Origin: Sinorhizobium fredii USDA 257 | GTDB lineage: Bacteria; Pseudomonadota; Alphaproteobacteria; Rhizobiales; Rhizobiaceae | Direction of reading: 5' to 3' | Assembly: GCF_000265205.3 (NCBI RefSeq) | Contig: NT_187152.1 | Span: 1-38,691, forward strand | Length of the DNA: 38,691 nt | Shown here: piece after piece, positions 24,729-32,889 of the stretch | How positions within the stretch are numbered: the first letter of the stretch is position 1 | Layout of the letters: each line of letters opens with the position of its first letter | Translations under genes and position numbers: made by a program | Notes under the pieces: generated by a model | What the model was told of the DNA's origin: nothing | The model's database searches: none | Seen by the model: the letters and a program-made list of their open reading frames with translations, nothing else

Positions 24729-24902
24729 TTAGGCCTCATCAGCGGTCCCGGTTTGCGAAATTGCAATAAGGGCTGCAGCCAATTTGTCTTCTTCCCGTGT
24801 CAACAATTCCTTGAGTAAAGCTTTCTTCTCAGGATCGTTCTCCTTCGAAATCAGCTCATTGAACTTCTCGATGTTCGCCCTCGCTATAAAGACTTTGAAC
24901 AT
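24729..24902 (-). CDS. Small helical protein, 57 residues
   Basis: It reads MFKVFIARANIEKFNELISK, then ENDPEKKALLKELLTREEDK and an Ala/Ile helix. The charged, regularly spaced helices suggest a coiled coil. Start at 24902 with GGTGAAGAG just upstream. From memory similar small proteins, often repeated, occur in rhizobia, but no role is known to me. It lies downstream of the module A/B genes on the same strand. Confidence 0.6.
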   Translation of the reverse strand: MFKVFIARANIEKFNELISKENDPEKKALLKELLTREEDKLAAALIAISQTGTADEA

Positions 24903-25006
24903 TCTCTTCACCTGCGTGGTAAAGCTCGATCGCAGCGTCCTAAGCGGCGGTATCGCCAATCCGGCCGCTAGCTGGGTGGGGCGGTGGCGCATGTTCGAGC
25001 GCGTAT

Positions 25007-25342
25007 CTAGCCTTGGCTTTTGGGCACGCCGGTTTTCCGCAGGCCTGCCCGATCTCTGCCATGTCGTGTCGCTGCAACTTGGGTGTCGGCGATCGAAGCT
25101 TCCCCTAGTGCTGATGGAATGCGGGCGGTACCGAACCACAGAGCGCATTCGAGAAGGGAGGCTTCATCCGTGTTCCCAAACCGATACTCATCGGCGATGA
25201 AGCTTGCTAGTCGGTCGGCGTGTCTACTGAGACGTGGAATGCGAGCCTTGGCGCGGGCCGTTTCGAAGACCCTTCGTATCAAAGCAAGATCGTGGGGACC
25301 AAGATGTTGGATTGGGAGTTTGGGCGGTACGTGCACTGACAC
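25007..25342 (-). CDS. Module gene B: conserved rhizobial hypothetical protein
   Basis: A 111-residue protein with HLGPHDLALIRRVFETARAK and ADRLASFIADEYRFGNTDEA, a helical pattern kept in its decayed paralogue at 21864. It begins 3 bases after gene A ends, so the two are probably co-transcribed. The C-terminal 35 residues (TRHGRDRAGLRKTGVPK) are less conserved and may be altered. Function unknown. Confidence 0.6.
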   Translation of the reverse strand: MSVHVPPKLPIQHLGPHDLALIRRVFETARAKARIPRLSRHADRLASFIADEYRFGNTDEASLLECALWFGTARIPSALGEASIADTQVAATRHGRDRAGLRKTGVPKSQG

Positions 25343-25345
25343 CTC

Positions 25346-25696
25346 CTATGAAGAAAGCGGGGTGCGCGCCATATCGGGCTTCGAGGAATGCTCAAAAGGT
25401 GACCGTGCGATTGCGCCACCTTCATTCTCCCACCGATTGATGGCTTCCGTTTTGGTTTGGGCAGGAGTCTGATTTTGTCCGCCTGGCGCGTCGCCTCGCT
25501 TACGAAGAGCGGCGGTCAGTTGCGCCTTGGTCAGGACGCCCCGCTGAATAGCATCCGTCAGGAAACGCGCCGCAGCAAGCTTTTCGCCGCGTTCATCTTT
25601 CTCTTTTGCTTCGGAATAACCAGCGGCTTTTAGTATTTCCACCAAAAGGCTGATGTCTTCGGAGTCTAGATATTGATCTGGATTTCTGGAAGACAT
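25346..25696 (-). CDS. Module gene A: conserved rhizobial hypothetical protein
   Basis: A 116-residue protein, MSSRNPDQYLDSEDISLLVE, then LVEILKAAGYSEAKEKDERG and EKLAAARFLTDAIQRGVLTK, ending NRWENEGGAIAR and a variable tail. AAGGAGG precedes the ATG, an excellent ribosome site. It has no membrane span or catalytic motif that I recognise. A second, truncated copy lies at 22024-22284, with the DNA about 88% identical by eye over 150 bases. Confidence 0.65.
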   Translation of the reverse strand: MSSRNPDQYLDSEDISLLVEILKAAGYSEAKEKDERGEKLAAARFLTDAIQRGVLTKAQLTAALRKRGDAPGGQNQTPAQTKTEAINRWENEGGAIARSPFEHSSKPDMARTPLSS

Positions 25697-25871
25697 GCGG
25701 TCCTCCTTCGCATGGGGAGGCAGGCGCTAAAGCGCGGGCCAGCCTCCATGCAATCGCTGGCAATAATGCGCGCTATGTTTCCCATGTTCCATAGGCTCCC
25801 GGTAGTAGGTTGCCGGAGCTCGCAACTTTTCCGCAATGCCGACGCCGTGGCAACCAAGGGACTGAGCGCAT

Positions 25872-26694
25872 GGGAGCGGGAAAAAGGTGGGGGTAAGAAA
25901 TTTCGGGTAAGCAGGTGCCTTTTCTGAAGGACATCCGTTGGCGTCGCACTTATCTCGGTCGACCTTGTTGGCATTGACGGCGTGTCGCAGCGTTGCGAAA
26001 CTGCCAACGTCGGCCGGTCTCTCGATGGGGCCCGTCTCAACGATTTTGGCCTCTCCCTGGAAGGGGCCAAGGAGATCCAATTTCGAGAAGCAGCCCGTGT
26101 ACTTGATATCCTTGTGCCGGCAACGCGGCCTCATAATCATCGGTTGCCGATCAGATCGAAAAGTGGGACGTCGCAGGCCCCTATCGTATCAGTCGCGCCG
26201 GCAAGTCTCCCATTTCCGTTTTCATTGATAACGCCTATATTCGCGCGGTTCCCGGCTATCAAAGCCGGCATTCGAGATCGCGATGGGACGCGTTGTTGCG
26301 CAAGGCTGAGCACCGCGTCAGTTTGCCGGTGCGCCGAATATCGCTACCGGCAAACACGATATCGTTCGCGCAGCGATGCGCGCGCAATCAGACGAATATA
26401 CGAGCTGATCAACAATCTTGGCACCTACCTGGGGCAGAACGCAGCTTCGATCGTCAACTACTGTCGGCGATACTGGTCCGGTCAGCCGATATCCAGTTCA
26501 CCGGCCGAAAGTGCCGCCAACAGCCTCGTCAATGCCTGTATGAATAAGAAGCGGCAAATGCGTTGGACCAGAAGCGGCAAATGCGTTGGACCCGATCGGC
26601 GCTCATCGGGTTCTTCAAGTCCGAGCCGCCGTCGCGGACGGCCGTCTCAAACAGCTCGACCTCGCATACTAACCCCCAGCTTTTTCCCGCTTCC
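25872..26694 (+). mobile_element. Decayed ISKra4-like insertion sequence
   Basis: Imperfect terminal repeats GGGAGCGGGAAAAAGGTGGG (from 25872) and, inverted, GGAAGCGGGAAAAAGCTGGG (ending 26694) bound broken transposase coding: VADQIEKWDVAGPYRISRAG and VFIDNAYIRAVPGYQSRH (near 26140-26272), FEIAMGRVVAQG in the next frame, IYELINNLGTYLGQ, MNKKRQMRW and, one base shifted, GAHRVLQVRAAVADGRL with a TAA at 26670-26672. Several single-base shifts, an in-frame stop and a deletion near 26395 show it is dead. The ISKra4 assignment is from motif memory. Confidence 0.65.
26547..26592 (+). repeat. Perfect tandem duplication, 2 x 23 bp
   Basis: AGAAGCGGCAAATGCGTTGG plus ACC occurs at 26547-26569 and again directly at 26570-26592. 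It lies in the C-terminal coding part of the dead transposase (KKRQMRWT) and shifts its frame, so it looks like a recent slippage duplication. Confidence 0.9.
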
Positions 26695-26915
26695 GCGCAG
26701 AGAGCCAGACTTGGCCACGCTTGTGAGAATCGCCGATGCTTTGGGGACTTCGCCTAACTGGCTCTTAGGATTGACCGTCGGCACTTCGCATGATCCGCAT
26801 CTGGCCCGCCTTGGTCGAACGCTTCGCCAATGCAGCCAATGGCATGACGAAATAAGAAATCGAGCTCTGTGTGATACAGGCAGAGGCGATTGTCGCCGCC
26901 AAAAACCGCGCCTAG
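26695..26915 (+). pseudogene. XRE-type regulator, C-terminal remnant
   Basis: REPDLATLVRIADALGTSPNWLLGL is a classic XRE/Cro helix-turn-helix tail; further on, in another frame and after one stop, EIELCVIQAEAIVAAKNRA closes the protein at the TAG 26913-26915. The N-terminal part is absent on the right of the IS; the DNA left of 25872 may hold its other half (VATKGLSA reads into it), which I could not confirm. Confidence 0.6.
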
Positions 26916-27212
26916 CCTTTACCGTTCAGGGCATTCCACTCGATACATTATGCAATCTTCTGTAACGGGCTTTGCGTCAATCCCTTGTGAGCTTAATCCC
27001 TCGCCGAGTGCTTGCTTCTGTCCGCAGTCGGAGCTCAAGCCGCTGCTCTATGGGGTCTGCTGAGGACCGGTTGGCCAATCTTTAGAGGCGCAGTCACCGC
27101 GTGCTGCTGATCGCATAGCGGCCTAACCCATCCATCGTCCCGGCGAAGGGACCTTGCTGCGGAGGGCTGATGGCTGTGCCCGTCCGAAAGCCTGTCTTGT
27201 CGTCTCCTGCCA
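26916..27212. other. Gap without a recognised gene
   Basis: About 300 bases between the regulator remnant and the IS110 fragment. I see no coding pattern, palindrome or promoter worth naming. Confidence 0.4.
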
Positions 27213-27830
27213 TCAAGCCGTCAGGGCTGGCGCTACCTTACGAGGAACGAAGTTGGTTCTGTCCCTGAGCATGCAATGCAACACCACCGCCAGCTTGCGG
27301 GCCAGCGCGACACGCGCCTTTCTGGGACCGGCACGTCTGGCGACCGCCAACGCCCAGCCCTTCAGATCGGAACCTTTGACCGGTCGCGTCAGGATCACGT
27401 TGGCCGCCTCGTAGAGCCCGGTGCGCAAGCTCCCATCGCCGATCTTCGAAATGCGACCGCTATGATCGGTCTCGCCCGATTGATATTTCTTCGGCGTCAA
27501 TCCGAAGTGCGGCCCCACCGCGCGTGACGAGCGGAATCGCTCCGGCGCGTCGACGGCCGCCACAAACGTCAGCGCCACCAGGACGCCAACGCCTGGCGTC
27601 GTCATCAGCCGCCGTGCGTTGTCGTCCTGGCGGGCGATGGCCCGCAGCTTGCGCTCAAAACCTGCAAATTCATGCACAAGCGCGTCGCGCACCTTCGGCA
27701 GCGCCGTAGCGATCGCTTCCAAGGTCGAATAGCCTGCAATCAGCTCGCGGATGCGCCCCGCGTAAGTGCGCCGCGTCGTCGGCCCAGCCAGCCTCCGGCC
27801 CGCGCGGTACTTTAGGCATTTCCCAGCATG
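27213..27830 (-). pseudogene. IS110 family transposase, C-terminal fragment
   Basis: The stretch PGVGVLVALTFVAAVDAPERF, AVGPHFGLTPKKYQSGETD and ISKIGDGSLRTGLYEAANVIL is the Transposase_20 domain of IS110 enzymes. Upstream, TRRTYAGRIRELIAGYSTLE is still recognisable, but the N-terminal DEDD catalytic domain is gone; the frame runs on into unrelated sequence. The cut is near 27830, next to a methyltransferase fragment on the other strand. Confidence 0.8.
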
Positions 27831-27867
27831 TTGGGCGGTCATCCACCCGTGGAGAGTCGTAACGGCA

Positions 27868-28086
27868 GACGGCGAGGAACATTGGCAACTCGATGGGAGC
27901 GCGGCCGAGTTGTACGAGCGCAATCTCGTGCCCGCGATAACTTCCCTATGGGCCGCGGACCTCATTGCTCGTGCGCAGCCAAAATCAGGAGAAGCGGTGC
28001 TCGATGTCGCACGTGGTACAGAGGTCGTAACCCGTCTCGCTGCGCGAAATATGGCGCCGGGCCGAGTTGTCGATCGTGTCCCGTGA
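27868..28086 (+). pseudogene. SAM-dependent methyltransferase, N-terminal fragment
   Basis: The frame EEHWQLDGSAAELYERNLVP, ADLIARAQPKSGEAVLDVAR and VVTRLAARNMAPGRVV looks like the start of a class I methyltransferase, but the SAM-binding loop, usually DVACGTG, reads DVARGTE. The coding sequence breaks off at the left end of the IS256 element (28088). It probably never functions. Confidence 0.65.
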
Positions 28087-28140
28087 GGTGGTGTAGCAGA
28101 CGGCATTGGTCGCCGTGCTCTCCGGCATAGGCCGGGATGA

Positions 28141-28599
28141 TCAGCGCGCCACGGCGGGCAGGCTGATGAGCGGATCATCGCTCATCTGGCTGATGGTTTC
28201 CAGAGTCATGTATCTGGCGCGCTGGACGGCCCATTCGTCGTTTTGCTCGAGCAGGAGCGCGCCGACGAGGCGGAGAATGGCGTCATCGTTGGGGAAGATG
28301 CCGACGACCTCGGTCCGCCGCTTGATCTCACCGTTGAGCCGCTCGATCGGATTTGTCGAGTGCAGCTTGGCGCGATGCTCTCTGGGGAAGGTCATGTAGG
28401 CCAGCACGTCGGGCTCGGCGTCATCCATGATGGCGGCGAGCTTGGGCACCTTCGGCCGGATCTGATCGGCGACGGCGCGCCATTGTGTGCTCGCGGCTTG
28501 CGGCGTCTCCTGGGCGAAGGCGGTGGCGATGAAGGCGGAGACGACACGGCGGCCGCTCTTGCCGGCATGCGCCAGCACATTGCGCATGAAATGAACCCG
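28141..28599 (-). pseudogene. IS256 transposase, C-terminal half
   Basis: VHFMRNVLAHAGKSGRRVVS, AYMTFPREHRAKLHSTNPIE and RLNGEIKRRTEVVGIFPNDD are the conserved C-terminal blocks of IS256 (Transposase_mut), including the last catalytic Glu in NPIERLNGEIK. Joined to the N-terminal half at 30097, with the five duplicated bases counted once, the gene is exactly 400 codons, so the break is due only to the IS1182 insertion. Confidence 0.9.
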
Positions 28600-30096
28600 G
28601 GGGCTGTTGAAGAACCAATCGTCGGCGGAGCTATGCGGAAGCCACCGACAAGCCAATTCCAAAAACTTTCCTTTGCCTGAAGGGATGTCGGGCTGAACTG
28701 GTAGCTTCTTGGCTGTACACGAACAGCAAAATTGACAGAAAAGCACTCGCCAGTCGTTTCAAGTTGACTGCCGCAGCCGTCAGATAGGCTTGGATTTTCA
28801 TATTTATGAGGCCGCGCCGGATCGCTCTCGATAGCCCGTGCCAAGTCTTCGCTTCGCCGTGATATCCCTCTGAGCGCCAGCGGTGACGCTGGTACAAAGC
28901 TCGGTCCTCGTCCGACCATCGTTCTCTTCGGCGACGAGCTCGCAGGAGTGCCGGATAGTCATCGCCGAGCACTACCGCCTTGTTCACACGGCCATTGGAA
29001 AGGCAAAGTCGCGCCAGATCGCAGTGCCGACAGTCGGCCGCGCGAGATGTAAAGAAGCGCCCATGTTTAACGGCACGGCCCGCCTTCAGCATCTTGCCAC
29101 GCGGACATTTAAGGGTGTCGTGCTTGGCGTCATAACGAAAGCGGCGCATAGGCACAGGGCTACGGATTGGCTCTGCCTTTGCCGGAATAACCGCTTCGAT
29201 CGCGCGTTGCTCCATTCCTGCGAACACCTTAGCATACGCATAGCCGGCGTCGGCCGTTGCCGTTTTGATTATCGTGCCGGTCATCGCGGCGACCGCGTCG
29301 AGACGACTGAGTATGACTTGCCCCTCATTAATCTCGCCTGTGGTGACCTCCACATCTAAAATTACGCCGCAAGCATCATCCACCACGGCATGTTGCTTGT
29401 AGGCCGGCTCCAGTCTCCGATTACGCCCGTTGGTCGCCATGGACGCGTCAGGGTCGGTGACGCAGACTTTCTTGTATTTGCCTGTTTTGCGGCTTTTTCG
29501 TTCGCTCTCAGCGGCTTCGTTGGCGTCGGTGACCGCATCTATATGGCGGACCGCAAGACTTTCCCAACTGACGTCGGCCCGAATGAGTGAGGCGTCGACA
29601 TGAACGACCTCACCCTTGGCGACTTTGGCCGCTACGCAGACCTTTACCGTCCGCTCAAAGATAGTTCGGAAACGTTCTGCACCCCAGCGCTGACGGATAC
29701 GGGTCAACGACGAATGGTCCGGGAGAGCTTCGTGCAGACCGAAGCCGATAAACCAGCGAATAGCGATGTTTACCTGAGCCTCGCGCATCAGCCGACGGTC
29801 ATGGACAATTCCGAGAAGAAAGCCTGCAAGCATCAGCCGGACTGCTACTTCCGGGTCGATGCCGGGTCGGCCGAAGCCCGCCGCATAAAGCTCAGCCACC
29901 TCCTCGTGTAGCCAGGAGAGGTCGAGAACTCGATCGACCTTTACCAATACGTGATCGTCAGGGACCAGATCCCGAAGCGAGCCGCACATGTACAGTTCAA
30001 GCTGATCGCGTTCCTTACGGCCGAGCATCGTGGAGGCTCCAGAGAATCAACGACTGCTCAATTGAATCAGATACATAGCACTTCTTCAACAGCCCC
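28600..30096 (-). mobile_element. Complete IS1182 family element nested in IS256
   Basis: The 1497-bp element has perfect 15-bp terminal inverted repeats, GGGGCTGTTGAAGAA at 28600-28614 and its complement at 30082-30096. It is flanked by the direct repeat ACCCG (28595-28599 and 30097-30101), a clean 5-bp target duplication. The interruption is therefore a simple, fairly recent transposition. Confidence 0.92.
28631..30028 (-). CDS. IS1182 family transposase
   Basis: A complete 465-residue enzyme. The N-terminal part, [20 protein letters not shown] and [20 protein letters not shown], and the DDE core with [38 protein letters not shown] and the closing [20 protein letters not shown] are typical of IS1182. 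A Cys-rich patch, [10 protein letters not shown], lies before the last block. The intact frame, terminal repeats and target duplication suggest a working element. Confidence 0.92.
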   Translation of the reverse strand: MLGRKERDQLELYMCGSLRDLVPDDHVLVKVDRVLDLSWLHEEVAELYAAGFGRPGIDPEVAVRLMLAGFLLGIVHDRRLMREAQVNIAIRWFIGFGLHEALPDHSSLTRIRQRWGAERFRTIFERTVKVCVAAKVAKGEVVHVDASLIRADVSWESLAVRHIDAVTDANEAAESERKSRKTGKYKKVCVTDPDASMATNGRNRRLEPAYKQHAVVDDACGVILDVEVTTGEINEGQVILSRLDAVAAMTGTIIKTATADAGYAYAKVFAGMEQRAIEAVIPAKAEPIRSPVPMRRFRYDAKHDTLKCPRGKMLKAGRAVKHGRFFTSRAADCRHCDLARLCLSNGRVNKAVVLGDDYPALLRARRRRERWSDEDRALYQRHRWRSEGYHGEAKTWHGLSRAIRRGLINMKIQAYLTAAAVNLKRLASAFLSILLFVYSQEATSSARHPFRQRKVFGIGLSVASA

Positions 30097-30842
30097 ACCC
30101 GGCATCGTTGCCAGGTGGCGCTGAGAACCCTGGTAACGGCAGCCTTGAGTCCCTCATGGGCGTCGGAGACGACGAGCTTCACGCCGCGCAAACCTCGGCG
30201 CGTAAGCCTGCGCAGGAACTCCGTCCAGATCGGCTCGGCTTCGGATGTGCCAACTTCCATGCCCAGAACCTCGCGCCGGCCATCGGTGTTGACGCCAACG
30301 GCGATGATGACGGCAACGGAAACGATGCGGCCGCCACGGCGGACCTTCAGGTAAGTGGCATCGATCCACAGATACGGCCAGTCGCCTTCGATCGGTCTTT
30401 CGAGGAACGCTTTGACCTTGCCGTCGATCTCCTCGCACAGCCGGCTGACCTGGCTCTTCGAAATACCGCTCATGCCCATGGCCTTAACCAGGTCGTCGAC
30501 CGAGCGGGTCGAGATGCCCTGCACATAGGCTTCCTGGATGACCGCCGTCAGCGCCTTCTCGGCCATGCGCCGCGGCTCCAGGAACGAGGGGAAGTAGGAG
30601 CCTTTCCGGAGCTTCGGAATGCGCAGCTCGACCGTGCCGGCCCGCGTCTCCCAGTCGCGCTCGCGGTAGCCGTTGCGCTGGGCCAGCCGCAGCGGGGTCT
30701 TCTCGCCAAAGGCGGCGCCGGTGGCGGCCCCCACCTCAAGCTCCATCAGGCGCTCGGCGGCGAAGCCGATCATCTCGCGCAGGAGATCGCAATCCGGGGT
30801 CTTCTCCACGAGCGCGCGCAGGCTCATCATGTCGTCGGTCAT
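30097..30842 (-). pseudogene. IS256 transposase, N-terminal half
   Basis: From [20 protein letters not shown] through [20 protein letters not shown] and [20 protein letters not shown] (first catalytic Asp) to [20 protein letters not shown] (second) and TWQRCRV, where the IS1182 insertion begins. The frame runs about 27 residues into the insert before stopping. It would be in frame with the C-terminal half if the insert were removed. Confidence 0.9.
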
Positions 30843-30986
30843 CGATGGTTCCTTCGAATCAGGTTGGTGTCAGCAAACCCGACCCTACCGGGGAACTTCG
30901 ATGACCACCGCTACGCCGCTCGCTCGCTACGGCGCAATCGAGGGCGCGCTCGCGAGCGGCTTGGCTACAGCCCAGCTACACCACTG

Positions 30987-31109
30987 GTGGGGACGCGACC
31001 TTCACCAGCCATCGGATCTCGCTCGGAGTCCATTCGATGGCATACCGATGCTCACCCTTCGACGCATCGAATCCCAATTCGATATAGCTCGGAGAACATC
31101 GGTAGCCGT
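30987..31109 (-). pseudogene. GH16 beta-glucanase fragment (ExoK-like)
   Basis: On the minus strand SYIELGFDASKGEHRYAIEW and WTPSEIRWLV match the central part of family 16 glycosyl hydrolases such as rhizobial ExoK, enzymes that trim exopolysaccharide. Only about 35 residues survive, cut by the IS256 end on one side and by the TniABQ transposon on the other. Confidence 0.55.
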
Positions 31110-31166
31110 TGTCGTTTTGCATTTAATCGTAAGATTCTGCCCACAACGGTTTCAACAAGATAGCGT

Positions 31167-31233
31167 GGCACTTAATTTGAGACTTAGCACTTAATTTGAG
31201 ATTTTCCCTTGGATTTTGGCACTTATTGTGAGA
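31167..31233 (+). repeat. Three left-end transposase-binding-like repeats
   Basis: GGCACTTAATTTGAGA (31167-31182), AGCACTTAATTTGAGA (31186-31201) and GGCACTTATTGTGAGA (31218-31233) are direct repeats in the AT-rich left end, between the terminal repeat and tniA. They fit multiple TniA/TnsB sites and may also overlap the tniA promoter. Confidence 0.8.
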
Positions 31234-31267
31234 TTCAGTCGTCGGCGAAGTCGACGGTGTTTCTGCA

Positions 31268-32107
31268 ATGAATGATCCATTTCCCAACGAGGTTGACGAA
31301 GTGCTTTGGGATGAGGCGTGTCGACGAGCCGAGGCCATCCGAGGATTTCTGATACGTCAGTCTGGCAAGGTAATAGCGGGGGATATGGCGCTGCTAGCTG
31401 CCGAACTAGACGTCAGTCGGGCAACTGCATTCCGCCTCATCAAGCTATTTCGAGCTGGAGGAACGGTGATGTCGCTGGTGGAGCGCAAACCCGGCCGGCC
31501 TGACGGCCGCAGGATGCTCGACAACAGGCGAGAGGAAATCATCCGCATCAGCATCAAACGATGCTACCTGAATAAGAACCGCCCGGGCGTTTCTCAATTA
31601 GTTCGGGATATACAGACGAACTGCGTCTCAGCCGGGCTCAAGCCGCCACATCGCCGGACGATCGAAGCACGTCTCGAGGACATCGACCTTCAGAAGCGCG
31701 CCAAACGACGGGGCGAAGCCGAAGTCGTGAAGCGGACAACAGCTGTTCCAGGAGCGCTCGCTGCCTCACGTCCACTCCAGATTGTCCAAGTCGATCATAC
31801 CAAAGCAGATATCTTTGTCGTCGACGAGGAAACTCGCCTGCCTATCGGGAGACCGTGGCTAACTCTTGCGATGTACGTTTGCAGCCGGATGGTGACCGGG
31901 TTCTACCTCACGATGGAAGCCCCTTCCCGGCTCTCGACCAGTTTATGCTTGCTACACTCCGTCTTTGACAAATCGCCTTGGTTACGCGAGAGCGCGAGAT
32001 CATCGAACCGTGGCCGGTTGCCGGTCTGCCTGAGACATTGCATGTCGATAACGGCAGCGACTTTAGGAGTCGTGCTTTCCAGAGGGGGTGTGAGGATGCC
32101 GGCATAG
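31268..32107 (+). CDS. tniA: TniA-like transposase, N-terminal part (frameshifted)
   Basis: N-terminal portion of a Mu/TnsB-type DDE transposase: DVSRATAFRLIKLFRAG forms a DNA-binding helix-turn-helix, and RPLQIVQVDHTKADIFVVDE begins the catalytic core with its first Asp. The frame is lost near 31987-31995 in GCGAGAGCGCGAG and ends at 32107. Removing the extra AG would give WLREREIIEPWPV and join the frame ending at 32883, for 538 codons, a normal TniA size. Confidence 0.85.
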   Translation: MNDPFPNEVDEVLWDEACRRAEAIRGFLIRQSGKVIAGDMALLAAELDVSRATAFRLIKLFRAGGTVMSLVERKPGRPDGRRMLDNRREEIIRISIKRCYLNKNRPGVSQLVRDIQTNCVSAGLKPPHRRTIEARLEDIDLQKRAKRRGEAEVVKRTTAVPGALAASRPLQIVQVDHTKADIFVVDEETRLPIGRPWLTLAMYVCSRMVTGFYLTMEAPSRLSTSLCLLHSVFDKSPWLRESARSSNRGRLPVCLRHCMSITAATLGVVLSRGGVRMPA

Positions 32108-32883
32108 CGATCAACTGGCGCCCACCCGGCGAACCGCGCTTTGGTGGCCATATCGAACGGTTGATCGGCACCCAGATGGGAAAACTCCACTTACTACCCG
32201 GCACGACCTTCAGCAATGCCCAGGAGCTTGGCGAATACGATTCAAAGCGGCATTCGGCGCTGATATTGCGCGAACTTGAGCGATACATCGCCCTCGACAT
32301 TGTCGGTAACTACCATCAGTCGATCCACGGCACTTTGGGCCGCCCGCCAATCGCGGTCTGGCGCGAGCACGAGGGTGAAATTCCACTCCGATTGCCCAAG
32401 GATCGCATGCGTTTTTGGCTGACATTCCTGCCCGAGCAGGAGCGCACGCTGCAACCAACCGGGATCCATCTCTTTGGACTGCGCTATTGGTCGGCAGCCC
32501 TAAGTGCCGATGTCGGGAGTGCAAATCGCCGGCTGCTCGTCAAATACGATCCTCGGGACATGTCTCGTGTCTTCGTGCGGCGACCATCGGGCAATTTCGT
32601 GGAGGCCCGCTACGCGGATCTTACCTTGCCTTCGATAACACTGCACGAAGCCTTGGCAGCGCGCCGTGCGCTTCTGGCGAAAGGGCGACGAGAGGTGAAC
32701 ATTCGCACGATCGTTGGTACAGCTATTGAGCAGCGCAAACTGGTGGATGCAGCGATCAAGGCAACAGCGACTGCGCGACGTGGCCGCCTTGCCAGCGCGA
32801 AAACGAAAGTGGATGACGGCAGTTGGGGCTCGCTTCGGGGGATCGACTCCAGCAAACCTGTTGCTTTCGAGGACACAGAATGA
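31978..32883 (+). CDS. tniA: TniA-like transposase, C-terminal part (frameshifted)
   Basis: This part continues the catalytic core: GLPETLHVDNGSDFRSRAFQ holds the second Asp and RPPGEPRFGGHIERLIGTQM the Glu of the DDE triad. The Mu-type C-terminal domain follows, with RYADLTLPSITLHEALAARR. The shown TTG start lies inside the gene, so this is not an independent protein. Without repair of the frame near 31990 the transposon cannot supply its own transposase. Confidence 0.85.
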   Translation: MVTREREIIEPWPVAGLPETLHVDNGSDFRSRAFQRGCEDAGIAINWRPPGEPRFGGHIERLIGTQMGKLHLLPGTTFSNAQELGEYDSKRHSALILRELERYIALDIVGNYHQSIHGTLGRPPIAVWREHEGEIPLRLPKDRMRFWLTFLPEQERTLQPTGIHLFGLRYWSAALSADVGSANRRLLVKYDPRDMSRVFVRRPSGNFVEARYADLTLPSITLHEALAARRALLAKGRREVNIRTIVGTAIEQRKLVDAAIKATATARRGRLASAKTKVDDGSWGSLRGIDSSKPVAFEDTE

Positions 32884-32889
32884 GCTTGC

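Larger units (their letters stand above)
28088..30984 (-). mobile_element. IS256 family element, interrupted by an IS1182 element
   Basis: The matching ends GTGGTGTAGC (28088-28097) and, inverted, GCTACACCAC (30975-30984) bracket an IS256-type transposase gene whose halves lie on either side of an IS1182-type insertion. Without the insert the element is about 1.4 kb, normal for IS256. The flanks differ (methyltransferase on one side, GH16 on the other), so a rearrangement may have used this element. Confidence 0.75.

Noticed and set aside
31167..31233. CRISPR array, because of three short direct repeats
   Set aside because: The repeats are only 16 bp, spacers are 3-16 bases and uneven, and they recur at the other transposon end; they are transposase-binding-like sites.
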